Of a stretch of DNA of 64,000 bases, positions 34,311-43,281 are shown piece by piece. Every line of letters starts with the position of its first letter. Position 1 is the first letter of the stretch. This DNA comes from Mycobacterium sp. GA-0227b (GTDB lineage Bacteria > Actinomycetota > Actinomycetes > Mycobacteriales > Mycobacteriaceae), in assembly GCF_001499855.1 (NCBI RefSeq), contig NZ_LQIK01000032.1, positions 1-64,000 of the forward strand, in the 5' to 3' direction. The translations under genes and the position numbers were made by a program. The notes under the pieces are model-generated. The model made no database searches. It worked only from the letters and a program-made list of their open reading frames with translations, and was not told where the DNA came from.

Positions 34311-34321
34311 CGTCCGCCCGC

Positions 34322-34327
34322 TAACGT
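34322..34327 (+). promoter_or_regulatory. -10 box of the FAD dehydrogenase gene (leaderless)
   Basis: TAACGT lies 6 bases before ATG 34334. Confidence 0.45.
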
Positions 34328-34333
34328 GGCGAC

Positions 34334-35971
34334 ATGGCAGATGCTGACGTCATTGTCGTCGGGGCCGGGCTTGCGGGCCTGGTGGCGGCATGCGAACTCG
34401 TCGAACGTGGCCGCCGCGTATTGATTCTCGACCAGGAGAACTCCAACAACATCGGCGGTCAGGCGTACTGGTCGTTCGGCGGACTGTTCTTCGTCGACAG
34501 CCCCGAACAGCGCCGGCTGGGCATCCGGGACAGCCACGAGTTGGCTCTGCAGGACTGGCTTGGCTCGGCGGGATTCGACCGCCCGGAGGATCACTGGCCA
34601 CGCCAATGGGCGCATGCCTACGTCGATTTCGCAGCGGGCGAGAAGCGCGGCTGGCTGCGCGAGCGTGGCCTGCAGACGTTCCCGATCGTCGGGTGGGCCG
34701 AGCGCGGCGGATACGACGCCCGCGGACACGGCAATTCGGTGCCGCGGTTCCACATCACCTGGGGTACCGGACCGGCGATCGTCGACATCTTCGCGCGCCG
34801 CCTGATCGGACGCGCCCGGTTCGCGCATCGGCATCGCGTCGACGAGCTGATCGTCGAGAACGGCGCCGTCGTCGGCGTGCGCGGAACAGTGCTCGAGCCC
34901 TCGGACGAGCCGCGCGGTGTCGCATCGTCACGAAAAGCAGTCGCGGAGTTCGAGTTCCGTGCACAGGCGGTCGTCGTCGCGAGTGGCGGCATCGGAGGCA
35001 ACCACGACCTGGTGCGGCAGAACTGGCCCCAGCGGATGGGCCGGGTGCCCGAACAGTTGCTGTCCGGCGTACCCGCGCACGTGGACGGACGCATGATCGG
35101 CATCACCGAGGCGGCCGGGGCGCGGGTGATCAACAGCGACCGGATGTGGCATTACACCGAGGGCATCACGAATTACGACCCGATCTGGCCGCTGCACGGG
35201 ATCCGGATCCTGCCCGGGCCGTCGTCGTTGTGGTTGGACGCCAACGGTAACCGCCTGCCGTCGCCGCTGTATCCGGGGTTCGACACGCTCGGCACGCTGG
35301 AGCACATCGCACAGACCGGGCAGGACTACACGTGGTTCATCCTCAATGCGCGGATCATCGCCAAGGAGTTTGCGCTCTCCGGTCAGGAACAGAACCCGGA
35401 CCTCACGGGCCGCAGCGTCCGCGATGTCTTGGCGCGGGTACGTGCCGGCGCGCCGCGACCGGTGCAGGCGTTCGTCGACCGTGGGGTCGACTTCGTCAGC
35501 GCTGATTCCCTGCGCGAGTTGGTTTCTGCGATGAACGCCGTCCCCGATGTCCAGCCGCTGGACTACGCGACGGTGCAGGCCGAGGTCACCGCTCGCGACC
35601 GGGAGGTCGCGAACAAGTTCACCAAGGACTTTCAGATCGCCTCGATCCGGGTGGCGCGCAACTATCTCGGCGACCGGGTGAGTCGCGTCGTCGCGCCGCA
35701 CCGGTTGACCGATCCGAAGGCCGGTCCGCTGATCGCGGTCAAACTGCACATCCTGACGCGAAAGTCCCTGGGTGGCTTGGAAACCGACCTCGACGCGCGG
35801 GTACTGCGACCCGACGGCGGCGTGTTCGAGGGCTTGTTCGCCGCGGGGGAAGCTGCGGGATTCGGCGGTGGCGGCGTGCATGGATACAGGTCGCTGGAGG
35901 GCACCTTCCTCGGCGGGTGTGTGTTCTCCGGCCGGGCCGCCGGCCGCGCGGCGGCACGCGACACCGCCTAG
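34334..35971 (+). CDS. FAD-binding dehydrogenase, KstD/fumarate-reductase-like (Rv0785 type)
   Basis: 545 residues. The N-terminal dinucleotide motif is VIVVGAGLAGLVAACEL, with IGGQAYWSFGG nearby. The C-terminal FAD closure is LFAAGEAAGFGGGGVHGYRSLEGTFLGG (cited as the region at residues ~498-525). The layout resembles 3-ketosteroid delta-1-dehydrogenases and flavocytochrome c-type reductases. A substrate cannot be named: key KstD tyrosines were not verified. It probably oxidises a steroid- or acyl-like compound with electrons going to an unknown acceptor. Confidence 0.88.
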   Translation: MADADVIVVGAGLAGLVAACELVERGRRVLILDQENSNNIGGQAYWSFGGLFFVDSPEQRRLGIRDSHELALQDWLGSAGFDRPEDHWPRQWAHAYVDFAAGEKRGWLRERGLQTFPIVGWAERGGYDARGHGNSVPRFHITWGTGPAIVDIFARRLIGRARFAHRHRVDELIVENGAVVGVRGTVLEPSDEPRGVASSRKAVAEFEFRAQAVVVASGGIGGNHDLVRQNWPQRMGRVPEQLLSGVPAHVDGRMIGITEAAGARVINSDRMWHYTEGITNYDPIWPLHGIRILPGPSSLWLDANGNRLPSPLYPGFDTLGTLEHIAQTGQDYTWFILNARIIAKEFALSGQEQNPDLTGRSVRDVLARVRAGAPRPVQAFVDRGVDFVSADSLRELVSAMNAVPDVQPLDYATVQAEVTARDREVANKFTKDFQIASIRVARNYLGDRVSRVVAPHRLTDPKAGPLIAVKLHILTRKSLGGLETDLDARVLRPDGGVFEGLFAAGEAAGFGGGGVHGYRSLEGTFLGGCVFSGRAAGRAAARDTA

Positions 35972-36053
35972 ACCCGGCGAGCAGCCGTAAAGTGCCCCGA
36001 AAACGCGTGAAAGATGGGCAGTTTGCGTCTGCTCGCGTGGCCCCAGCTCGCGC

Positions 36054-36707
36054 TCAGAAAGCCCTGCTGTTCTCCGGGTCCAGCACCTGAAAGTCGGTGT
36101 CCGTCATCTCCGAGAGCCTGCCGTAGAAGATGCCGCGGGCGCTGGGATCGATGATCCCCTGATGGATGGGCACCGCATGCGTCGGCGCCACGGCGCGTAG
36201 GTAATCCACCGCCTCGGCGATCTTCATCCACGGCGCGGCCGCGGGCGTCGCAAGCACGTCGACCGGTTCGCCAGGAGTGAACAGCGCGTCGCCGGGATGC
36301 ATGAGGCGGGCACGATGCGAGCCGTCGCCGATCAGGTACGAGATGTTGTCGATCACCGGGATCTCCGGGTGGATCACCGCGTGCTTGCCGCCGACACCGC
36401 GGACCGTGAGGTGGTCGATGGTGAACTCGTCGCCGACGTTGACCGCGCGCCACGGATCGCCGAGTTGGGCGGCGGTCTGCGGGTCGGCGTACAGCGCGGC
36501 CTGCGGATTGGCGTCGAGCAGCGCGGGCAATCGCTCGGTGTCGGCGTGGTCGGGATGCTGATGGGTGATCAGGATCGCCGACAGCCCCGTGATGCCCTCG
36601 AAACCGTGCGAGAACGTCCCGGGATCGAAAAGAATCGTCGATTCGCCACCCGATTCACCCTTGAAATTCGCGAGTAAGCATGAATGTCCGAAATGCGTCA
36701 ATTCCAT
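36054..36707 (-). CDS. Metallo-beta-lactamase-fold hydrolase (Rv0786c type, UlaG-like)
   Basis: 217 residues. The metal motif HQHPDHAD (HxHxDH) lies near residue 50, and N-terminal ELTHFGHSCLL holds the first histidine as in UlaG-like proteins. Later metal ligands are probable in MHPGDALF and PIHQG. The fold usually hydrolyses esters, lactones or phosphodiesters in the cytosol. ATG 36707 is chosen because the first beta-strand begins at once after it. It diverges from the secreted protein gene by 46 bases. Confidence 0.86.
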   Translation of the reverse strand: MELTHFGHSCLLANFKGESGGESTILFDPGTFSHGFEGITGLSAILITHQHPDHADTERLPALLDANPQAALYADPQTAAQLGDPWRAVNVGDEFTIDHLTVRGVGGKHAVIHPEIPVIDNISYLIGDGSHRARLMHPGDALFTPGEPVDVLATPAAAPWMKIAEAVDYLRAVAPTHAVPIHQGIIDPSARGIFYGRLSEMTDTDFQVLDPENSRAF

Positions 36708-36753
36708 GCCTATATTGTGGCGGCGCTGGCCGTGTTCAGGGGGTACTTGAGTC

Positions 36754-37419
36754 GTGCGATTGCTGCTGGCAGTGGCGCTCACGGCGTTCGGTGTGGCGAT
36801 GACACCCATCCCGACGGCGGCCGCCGTGCCGGGCATCTGCCCGCCGATCTGCGACGCGATTCCCGATTCCGCGTGGTCGGTGTCCAGTGAGCTTCCGTTG
36901 TACTCGGTGTACCGCTGGCCGGGCCTGGCCGGGTTGGCGGTCAGCGCGCCCTCGCCGCGGTTCATGTTCGAGGAACTCTGCAGCAGCCCCCCGGTGCCCG
37001 CCGACCTGCGCGACTATGTGGTCGCGGCCAGGGCCGAGGTCGGCAATCCAGCTGGTCAGTGGCAGCTACGGGCGCAGGTGTTGCACTGGCGCGGAGACGT
37101 CGCGCACAACGGTCCGCTGTCGCGGTCGGTGCTCGACACCGCGCGACAAAGGCTGCGGACCTGCCAGTTGACGGCTCCGCTGGTGTCGCCGTCGATCACC
37201 ACGACCGACCCGGAGCGGCTGGCCGCGGTGATCAGCGTGGCCGGCCAACAGGTGGTGCATCAGTATCTGCTCGCGCATCCGACGAGCGGCACGATCGTCG
37301 AACTGGCGATGTGGTCGACCCTGCCGGTGCAGGTGCCCTGGGTCGCGGTGCCCGACGCGCAGGTTTTTGACGCGCTGACCGCCCCGCTGTGCGGCGCGTA
37401 CCTGGGTTCGTGCCGGTGA
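36754..37419 (+). CDS. Secreted protein of unknown function
   Basis: 221 residues. The N-terminal LLLAVALTAFGVAM is a Sec signal peptide with likely cleavage after TAAA near residue 24. The mature part has six or more cysteines (GICPPICDAIP, ELCSSPP, LRTCQL, LCGAYLGSC) that could form disulfides outside the membrane. It lies in the position of Rv0787, just before purS. No catalytic motif is seen. The GTG start is assumed. Confidence 0.75.
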   Translation: MRLLLAVALTAFGVAMTPIPTAAAVPGICPPICDAIPDSAWSVSSELPLYSVYRWPGLAGLAVSAPSPRFMFEELCSSPPVPADLRDYVVAARAEVGNPAGQWQLRAQVLHWRGDVAHNGPLSRSVLDTARQRLRTCQLTAPLVSPSITTTDPERLAAVISVAGQQVVHQYLLAHPTSGTIVELAMWSTLPVQVPWVAVPDAQVFDALTAPLCGAYLGSCR

Positions 37420-37442
37420 CTCGCGCAAGCCGAAGCCGCCGG

Positions 37443-37448
37443 TACAGT
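37443..37448 (+). promoter_or_regulatory. -10 box of purS-purQ (leaderless)
   Basis: TACAGT lies 6 bases before the GTG at 37455. Confidence 0.5.
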
Positions 37449-37454
37449 TGACGC

Positions 37455-37694
37455 GTGGCAAGGGTGGTGGTGCACGTGATGCCCAAGGCGGAGATCCTCG
37501 ACCCGCAGGGGCAGGCGATCGTCGGCGCGTTGGGCCGACTTGGCTTCGACGGTGTCTCAGATGTGCGGCAGGGCAAGCGCTTTGAGCTCGAGGTCGACGA
37601 CAGCATCGACGATGACACTCTCGCGGAGATCGCAGAATCGCTGTTGGCGAACACCGTGATCGAGGACTGGTCGGTGAGCAGGGAGCAGTCGTGA
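37455..37694 (+). CDS. purS: FGAM synthase subunit PurS
   Basis: 79 residues. ARVVVHVMPKAEILDPQGQAI and GLGRLGF-like FDGVSDVRQGKRFELEV are typical of PurS, the small subunit that bridges PurQ and PurL. It is cytosolic. The stop overlaps the purQ start as GTGA, so the two are made together. purL lies 5 kb downstream on its own promoter. Confidence 0.95.
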   Translation: MARVVVHVMPKAEILDPQGQAIVGALGRLGFDGVSDVRQGKRFELEVDDSIDDDTLAEIAESLLANTVIEDWSVSREQS

Positions 37695-38365
37695 CCGCTC
37701 GTGTGGGCGTCATCACATTTCCCGGCACCCTTGACGACGTCGACGCCGCGCGCGCCGTTCGGTTGGCCGGTGCCGAAGCCGTTCCGCTCTGGCATGCCGA
37801 CGCCGATCTGAAGAACGTCGACGCGGTGGTGGTGCCCGGCGGGTTCTCCTACGGGGACTATCTGCGGGCCGGCGCGATCGCGAAGTTCGCGCCCGTGATG
37901 GGCGAAGTGGTGCGGGCCGCCGGGCAGGGTATGCCGGTGTTGGGTATTTGCAACGGTTTTCAGGTGCTGTGCGAGTCGGGTCTGCTGCCGGGCGCGTTGA
38001 CCCGCAATGTCGGACTGCACTTCGTCTGCCGTGACATCTGGCTGGAAGTCGCATCGACCTCCTCGGCGTGGACATCGCGTTACGAGCAGGGCGCCGACCT
38101 GCTGATCCCCCTGAAGTCCGGCGAGGGCCGCTATGTGGCCAGCGACAAGGTGCTCGACGAGCTCGAGGGCGAGGGACGGGTGGTGTTCCGCTACCGGGAG
38201 AACCCCAACGGCTCACAACGCAACATCGCCGGCATCAGCTCCGCCGACGGACGCGTCGTCGGCCTGATGCCGCATCCCGAGCACGCGACCGAGGCGCTCA
38301 CCGGACCGTCCGACGACGGGCTCGGCCTGTTCTACTCCGCGCTGGACGGCGTGCTGAGCGCCTGA
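37691..38365 (+). CDS. purQ: FGAM synthase glutaminase subunit PurQ
   Basis: 224 residues, class I glutamine amidotransferase. The nucleophile is C87 in GICNGFQVLCESG, and the His-Glu pair is in MPHPEHA near the C-terminus. It releases ammonia from glutamine for PurL. The oxyanion/GGFSYGDYLR loop is typical of PurQ. The gene is co-translated with purS and convergent with the propeller-protein gene 43 bases downstream. Confidence 0.97.
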   Translation: MTARVGVITFPGTLDDVDAARAVRLAGAEAVPLWHADADLKNVDAVVVPGGFSYGDYLRAGAIAKFAPVMGEVVRAAGQGMPVLGICNGFQVLCESGLLPGALTRNVGLHFVCRDIWLEVASTSSAWTSRYEQGADLLIPLKSGEGRYVASDKVLDELEGEGRVVFRYRENPNGSQRNIAGISSADGRVVGLMPHPEHATEALTGPSDDGLGLFYSALDGVLSA

Positions 38366-38408
38366 GCGGAGCACACGACACGCCGCGCTTCAACAGCCCC
38401 TCTGCGCG

Positions 38409-39389
38409 CTATTTGGCAGCGAGCCTGACGAGCTCTCGCCCTTGGTGCACGACGTATACGTTGCCGTCGCGGTCGACGGTGATGTGGGTCGGGCTCTGGA
38501 GGCCGGTGAACGGTAGCTGGGCCCATTCGCCTCCCCCGGCGGGCATGCGTGAGACGGTATTTGCCTTCACGTCGGTTGCATACAGATTGCCCGCAGTGTC
38601 GACGGCTAGGCCACCGACATCTTCGGGCCCACCGTCGACCGGTTCGGCGGCCTCCGCGTCCTTCGCTATCTTCACGATCTCACCCATCGTGAACACGAAC
38701 AGGTTGTCTTCGGCGTCGATCGCCACGTGTCCTGCCCCAGTGACGCCGGTTACGGGCAGCTCGGTCGGACTGTCCGCACCCGGAATGTATTTCAACAGTT
38801 TGTTCTGCTTGTTGTCGCCGAGATAGATTGTGCCGTCGGTCGCCACCGCGATATCGCTGTAATTTTGCAGCTTGGCGAAGGGCAGCCGCTTCGGTTCCGT
38901 GGATCCGGGTGAGACGGTCTGAACGAGACCGTCGAGAGTGACGAAGTACAGCGTGCCGTCCGGTGCAACGGCGGACGTTGAGACTGTCGGATAACCACTG
39001 AGGTTCAACGGGGTCGGGCGAACTGCTCCTGGTGCCAGAGTGGAGATTCCGGTGGCGCCACCCAGATAGAGGACGTTCTCATCGTCGACGCTCAACGACG
39101 AAATGCCCATCGCGACAAGCGGGAACGTACTCTGCGTGCCCGTCTGCAGTGGCACATCCGGCGGCCGGGAGGTCGGTGCAGAGTTCGTGCACGCAGCCAC
39201 CAACACAACGACGGCGGCGATGCCGAGGAGGAATCCGAGCACACCACCGCGCCGCTGTAGACCCTGCTTGACGATGTTCAAGAGCCCCCCGCCGTCGGCA
39301 AGCAACGGTTCACCTTCTCCGTCTCCACGCTGGGAATCGTAGCGGCCTGCTTGTTTGGGTTGTCCACCTCCGCTGGTCCGCTCGCGCAC
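38409..39389 (-). CDS. NHL/PknD-sensor-like beta-propeller lipoprotein
   Basis: About 326 residues from GTG 39389. A hydrophobic segment (VLGFLLGIAAVVVLVAAC) ends in a lipobox-like VAAC followed by TNS, so the protein is probably lipid-anchored outside the membrane. The rest has about six NHL-like blades (GHVAIDAEDNLFVF, GGLAVDTAGNLYATD, THITVDRDGNVYVV), resembling the external sensor of PknD but with no kinase domain. A later TTG (LNIVKQ) would give a shorter, more usual lipoprotein N-terminus. The start abuts the encapsulin stop with no gap. Confidence 0.8.
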   Translation of the reverse strand: MRERTSGGGQPKQAGRYDSQRGDGEGEPLLADGGGLLNIVKQGLQRRGGVLGFLLGIAAVVVLVAACTNSAPTSRPPDVPLQTGTQSTFPLVAMGISSLSVDDENVLYLGGATGISTLAPGAVRPTPLNLSGYPTVSTSAVAPDGTLYFVTLDGLVQTVSPGSTEPKRLPFAKLQNYSDIAVATDGTIYLGDNKQNKLLKYIPGADSPTELPVTGVTGAGHVAIDAEDNLFVFTMGEIVKIAKDAEAAEPVDGGPEDVGGLAVDTAGNLYATDVKANTVSRMPAGGGEWAQLPFTGLQSPTHITVDRDGNVYVVHQGRELVRLAAK

Positions 39390-40187
39390 TCAGGGCGTCA
39401 GCGCGACCGAGGCTTCGGCGGTGTAGCACAGGAACGTCAGCGTCTCCTCCAGATACAGCTCGACTGTTCCTGCGTCGTGCGACAGGTAGCCGATCGACAC
39501 GTCGGTACCCAGCTGCAGGTCGAAATCGCCTCCGCGCGTTGACAGTACGAACGCACCGTCGATAGCGGGCGCCCAGATGATGTCGCCGTCGACGAGCCGG
39601 TGGAGGTGCTCGCGGATCGGATAGCCGTGCTGGGTGGTCTCGCTGACCTTGGTGTACACCTCGGCCGACAGCAGCACCGAGTAGGGGCCGTCGACGCCGG
39701 AGAGCCGCAACTCGGACAACGCCTGGGAGATCACGTCGGGGATGTCGCGCTCGTCGTCGGGCAGCGCCAGCGCGGTGTTGGAACTGCACGCCCGGATGCC
39801 TTCGATGGACGCCGCCTCGTAGCCCTCGAAGATCGCCCGGTCCTCGGCGAAGGCCAGCTTCATCGCGGCATCCTTGACCGGGTCCCAGTCCGAATCCTGC
39901 GAGCCCCGCTCGACGTCGTCGATTGCAGTGCGGGACACGGTGAACGGGACCCGCAGCCGTACCAACGGCTTGGCTTCGCGCAGGTGCGCGATCACGCCGT
40001 CGCCGGGAGGAGCGACGTCACGCAGATGCCCTGTGCTGATCGCAGCGGTCGCCGGCCCGCCGGGCTCGCTGACGTCGACCACCCGCCGCCCGGCGATGTG
40101 CCGTTTGAACGTGCGGCTGGCCTCCAATTCTATTTCCGCCCAGGCGGCTTCGGTGACCGGCGCCAGATCGCGATACAGGTTGTTCAT
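39390..40187 (-). CDS. cfp29: Encapsulin shell protein (CFP29)
   Basis: 265 residues. NNLYRDLAPVTEAAWAEIELEA is the family start and SVLLSAEVYTKVSETTQHGYPIREH is typical of type 1 encapsulins (HK97 fold). It closely matches M. tuberculosis Rv0798c as I remember it. Sixty copies usually form a ~24-nm shell. The ATG at 40187 overlaps the DyP stop (TGATG). The DyP cargo directly upstream carries the loading peptide, so the pair forms a peroxidase nanocompartment. Confidence 0.96.
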   Translation of the reverse strand: MNNLYRDLAPVTEAAWAEIELEASRTFKRHIAGRRVVDVSEPGGPATAAISTGHLRDVAPPGDGVIAHLREAKPLVRLRVPFTVSRTAIDDVERGSQDSDWDPVKDAAMKLAFAEDRAIFEGYEAASIEGIRACSSNTALALPDDERDIPDVISQALSELRLSGVDGPYSVLLSAEVYTKVSETTQHGYPIREHLHRLVDGDIIWAPAIDGAFVLSTRGGDFDLQLGTDVSIGYLSHDAGTVELYLEETLTFLCYTAEASVALTP

Positions 40188-41218
40188 CAACGGATTCCTT
40201 TCAAGCTGCCGATGTCGAGCGAGCCTTCGTATTCGGCGGGAGTCACCACGGCCACCGCCGGCGGAGCCCCGTCGGCGACCGAATCAGGCAGTGGCGGAGG
40301 GTCGTCGAGGAAGTCGACGGTCGGGGTGAAGAACATGCCGCCCGTCAGGGCGGTCGAGAAGTCCAGGATGCGGTCGGTGTTGCCCGGCGGGTCGCCGATG
40401 AACATGTTGTCCAGCATCCGTTCGGTGACCGCGGCGCTCCGCGAATACCCGATGAAGTAGGTGCCGAACTCGCCCTTTCCGATCTCGCCGAACGGCATGT
40501 TGTGCCGCACGATCTTCAGCTCGTTGCCGGCGTCGTCTTCGATCACGTTCAGTGCGACATGTGAATTGGTCGGCTTGACCGCATCGTCGAGTTCGATGTC
40601 GTCGAGTTTGGTGCGGCCGATCACCCGCTCCTGCTCCTCGACCGCCAACGAGTTCCATGCCGCCATGTCGTGTACGTACTTCTGCACATGCACATAACAG
40701 CCGCCCGCGAAATCGGGGTCCTCGTCGCCGATCTGGGTTGCCGAGCGCGCGAGCGCACCATCCGGGTTCTCGGTCCCGTCGACGAAGCCCATCAGGTCGC
40801 GGTTGTCGAAGAACTTGAAGCCGTGCGTCTCGTCGACGATGGTGATCGCCCCGTCCATCGCCTCGACCAGCTTGGTGGCCAGCTCGAAGCAGACGTCCAT
40901 CGACTCGGCACGGATATGGAACAGCACGTCGCCCTCGGTCGCCGGGGCGTGGTGGCGCCCGCCGCGGATCTCGGTGAAGGGATGCAGCTCGGCCGGTCGA
41001 GGACCGCTGAACAGCCGGTCCCAGGCATCGGAGCCAATTGATGTGACCGCCGACAGCCGTTTTGTCGGATCGCGGAAACCGATGGCCCGCACCAGACCCG
41101 AGATCTCGGTCAGCGCATCGTGCACGGTCTCCTCCCGGCCGGCGACGATGGTCGCCACCAGGAAGACGGCCGCCGGCGTCAACGGTTCGAGCACCGGCTG
41201 CGGCTGTATTTCGGGCAC
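40187..41218 (-). CDS. Dye-decolorizing peroxidase, encapsulin cargo (Rv0799c type)
   Basis: 343 residues. The GxxDG motif is GFVDGTENP with D147; the proximal heme ligand is likely H220 (TNSHVAL) and the distal arginine about R260 (GYSR). The extreme C-terminus IGSLKGIR is the known encapsulin targeting peptide. It oxidises bulky substrates with hydrogen peroxide. The GTG start follows a TAGGGT -10 box by 6 bases. Confidence 0.95.
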   Translation of the reverse strand: MPEIQPQPVLEPLTPAAVFLVATIVAGREETVHDALTEISGLVRAIGFRDPTKRLSAVTSIGSDAWDRLFSGPRPAELHPFTEIRGGRHHAPATEGDVLFHIRAESMDVCFELATKLVEAMDGAITIVDETHGFKFFDNRDLMGFVDGTENPDGALARSATQIGDEDPDFAGGCYVHVQKYVHDMAAWNSLAVEEQERVIGRTKLDDIELDDAVKPTNSHVALNVIEDDAGNELKIVRHNMPFGEIGKGEFGTYFIGYSRSAAVTERMLDNMFIGDPPGNTDRILDFSTALTGGMFFTPTVDFLDDPPPLPDSVADGAPPAVAVVTPAEYEGSLDIGSLKGIR

Positions 41219-41224
41219 AACTGG

Positions 41225-41230
41225 ACCCTA
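41225..41230 (-). promoter_or_regulatory. -10 box of the DyP-encapsulin operon (leaderless)
   Basis: TAGGGT on the minus strand lies 6 bases before the GTG at 41218. Confidence 0.5.
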
Positions 41231-41267
41231 TCGCCAATGATCTTGAATCACCCGTAAAGATGAAGAG

Positions 41268-42530
41268 ATGGCAGCCAGCCCTCAGAGCCTGTGTGAGTTC
41301 ATCGACGCCTCGCCTTCGCCGTACCACGTCTGCGAGACCACCGCGGACCGGCTGCGCTCGGCGGGCTTCCGCGAACTCTCCGAGGCCGACCCCTGGCCGT
41401 CGTCCGGGGGCCGGTTCTTCACCGTGCGGGCCGGCTCGCTGATCGCCTGGCGGACGGATGCGGACAGCCAGGGCGCACCGTTTCGCATCGTCGGCGCCCA
41501 CACCGACAGCCCGAACCTGCGGGTCAAGCAGCACCCCGACCGATACATCTCGGGATGGCGGGTGGTCGCGCTGCAGCCGTACGGCGGCGCGTGGCTGAAC
41601 TCGTGGCTGGACCGCGACCTCGGCGTCAGCGGCCGGCTCTCGGTGCGCGACGGCAGCCACCTGGTGCACCAACTCATCCGGATAGACGAACCGATCCTGC
41701 GGGTGCCGCAACTGGCCATCCACCTCGCCGAGGACCGCAAGGCCGTCGAGCTGAACCCGCAGCGCCACGTCAACGCGGTGTGGGGCGTCGGTGGCGGGCC
41801 CGAAGCGTTCCTCGACTATGTGGCCGAGTACGCCGGCGTGCCGGCCGACGACGTGCTGGGCGCCGATCTGATGACCCACGACCTGACCCCCTCACGGCTT
41901 GTCGGCTCGGGCGGCAAGCTGGTCAGCGCGCCTCGGCTGGACAACCAGGCGACCTGCTACGCCGGACTGGAAGCGTTCTTGGCCGCCGAACCACGCGCGT
42001 ACCTGCCGGTGCTGGTGCTTTTCGACCACGAGGAGGTCGGCTCGCAGTCCGACCACGGCGCACAGTCCGATCTGCTGGCAACCGTGCTGGAGCGCATCAC
42101 ACTGGCCGAGGGCGGCGGGCGCGAGGAGTTTCTGCGCCGACTACCGGACTCGATGGTGGCTTCCGGCGACATGGCGCACGCGACTCATCCGAACTACCCC
42201 GAACGACATGAGCCGGGGCACCTCATAGAGGTCAACGCGGGCCCGGTTCTCAAGGTTCAGCCGAACCTGCGCTACGCCACCGACGGCCGGACCGCTGCGG
42301 CGTTCGCACTGGCCTGCGCGCAGGCCGGAGTGCCGCTGCAGCGCTATGAGCACCGGGCGGATCTGCCGTGCGGGTCGACGGTGGGGCCGATGACCGCGGC
42401 TCGCACCGGCATCCCGACCGTCGATGTGGGCGCACCGCAGCTGGCCATGCATTCGGCCCGGGAGGTGATGGGCGCCGATGACGTCACCGCCTACGCCGCG
42501 GCGTTGACGGCGTTCTTGTCACCGCAGTGA
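41268..42530 (+). CDS. pepC: M18-family aspartyl aminopeptidase (Rv0800 type)
   Basis: 420 residues. Metal/catalytic motifs GAHTDSPNL, LFDHEEVGSQSDHGAQ and ASGDMAHATHPNYPERH match the M18 family. It removes N-terminal acidic residues from peptides in the cytosol as a large oligomer. GAAGAG-type ribosome sequence lies just before ATG 41268. It diverges from the DyP gene by 49 bases. Confidence 0.93.
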   Translation: MAASPQSLCEFIDASPSPYHVCETTADRLRSAGFRELSEADPWPSSGGRFFTVRAGSLIAWRTDADSQGAPFRIVGAHTDSPNLRVKQHPDRYISGWRVVALQPYGGAWLNSWLDRDLGVSGRLSVRDGSHLVHQLIRIDEPILRVPQLAIHLAEDRKAVELNPQRHVNAVWGVGGGPEAFLDYVAEYAGVPADDVLGADLMTHDLTPSRLVGSGGKLVSAPRLDNQATCYAGLEAFLAAEPRAYLPVLVLFDHEEVGSQSDHGAQSDLLATVLERITLAEGGGREEFLRRLPDSMVASGDMAHATHPNYPERHEPGHLIEVNAGPVLKVQPNLRYATDGRTAAAFALACAQAGVPLQRYEHRADLPCGSTVGPMTAARTGIPTVDVGAPQLAMHSAREVMGADDVTAYAAALTAFLSPQ

Positions 42531-42532
42531 TC

Positions 42533-42538
42533 TAGGGT
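42533..42538 (+). promoter_or_regulatory. -10 box of the VOC-protein gene (leaderless)
   Basis: TAGGGT lies 7 bases before ATG 42546, directly after the pepC stop. Confidence 0.45.
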
Positions 42539-42545
42539 CGGCGCC

Positions 42546-42902
42546 ATGACCCTCGCCATCGTGAACGTCACCTTCGACAGCACGGATCCCGATATGCTCG
42601 CCGAGTGGTGGGCGCGCGCTCTGGGCGGCCAGGTAAACGCGGTTGCGCCAGGCTTTTTCGTCACCGTGTCCCGGCCGGACGGCGGCCCGGGCCTCGGTTT
42701 TCACAAGGTCGACGATCCCACGCCGGGTAAGAACCGGGTGCACCTCGACTTCGGCGTCGGCGACACCGAGGCGGAGGTCGAACGCCTGGTCGGGATCGGC
42801 GCCACCGAAACCGCCCGGCACAGCATCGGCGACTTCGGCTGGGTGGTGCTCGCCGATCCGGACGGCAACCTGTTCTGTATCGGCTCGGCCGATCACCCGT
42901 AG
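42546..42902 (+). CDS. Glyoxalase/bleomycin-resistance (VOC) family protein (Rv0801 type)
   Basis: 118 residues of the VOC beta-alpha-beta-beta-beta fold. NVTFDSTDPDMLAEWWARALGG and the closing VVLADPDGNLFCIGSA are typical. The metal residues of true glyoxalase I cannot be confirmed, so a binding or resistance role is equally possible. It starts 15 bases after the aminopeptidase stop but has its own -10 box. Confidence 0.82.
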   Translation: MTLAIVNVTFDSTDPDMLAEWWARALGGQVNAVAPGFFVTVSRPDGGPGLGFHKVDDPTPGKNRVHLDFGVGDTEAEVERLVGIGATETARHSIGDFGWVVLADPDGNLFCIGSADHP

Positions 42903-42947
42903 CCCCGGCGGCGGCACAGGCGGGCCGTCGCCGGGACCGGATGGTGG

Positions 42948-43178
42948 TTACTTGATCCTGCTGGCGAGCAGGCGCTTACCTTCTTCGGCGCCCTTCCTGC
43001 TGTCAGCCTGCGCCTTGCGGAACAGTTCTGCGAGCTCATCGTCGCCGTCGCGCTCGGCGTCCCGGACGTAGGTCTCCATCCGCAGCGCGTTCTCGAGGCA
43101 CTGCTCGGTGTACCAGATGAGGTTGTAGTTCTTGTCCTTCGTCCCGGTCACCTGGCCGGTTTCGGTGGATGTGCTCAT
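42948..43178 (-). CDS. Small charged helical protein, 76 aa
   Basis: I do not recognise a named family. The protein is highly charged and helical (NLIWYTEQCLENALRMETYVRDAERDGDDELAELFRKAQADS, residues ~19-60), ending KRLLASRIK. A very strong AGGAAGGAGG ribosome site sits upstream of ATG 43178, so it may be made in large amounts. It diverges from purL by 103 bases. Confidence 0.8.
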   Translation of the reverse strand: MSTSTETGQVTGTKDKNYNLIWYTEQCLENALRMETYVRDAERDGDDELAELFRKAQADSRKGAEEGKRLLASRIK

Positions 43179-43269
43179 TGGTCGCCTCCTTCCTTTGGTG
43201 ACGAGATTCGCCTACCCGGAGCGACCACGGCCAAACCCGTGTCGAGGGCCTGGGTCCGACGGCCCAAAC

Positions 43270-43275
43270 TAGACT
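43270..43275 (+). promoter_or_regulatory. -10 box of purL (leaderless)
   Basis: TAGACT lies 6 bases before the GTG at 43282. Confidence 0.5.
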
Positions 43276-43281
43276 GGCCAC

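Noticed and set aside
40284..41879. Long minus-strand frame (531 codons) over DyP and the aminopeptidase
   Set aside because: It overlaps two clear genes in another frame or strand and has no motif; Arg/Gly-rich composition is typical of a shadow.
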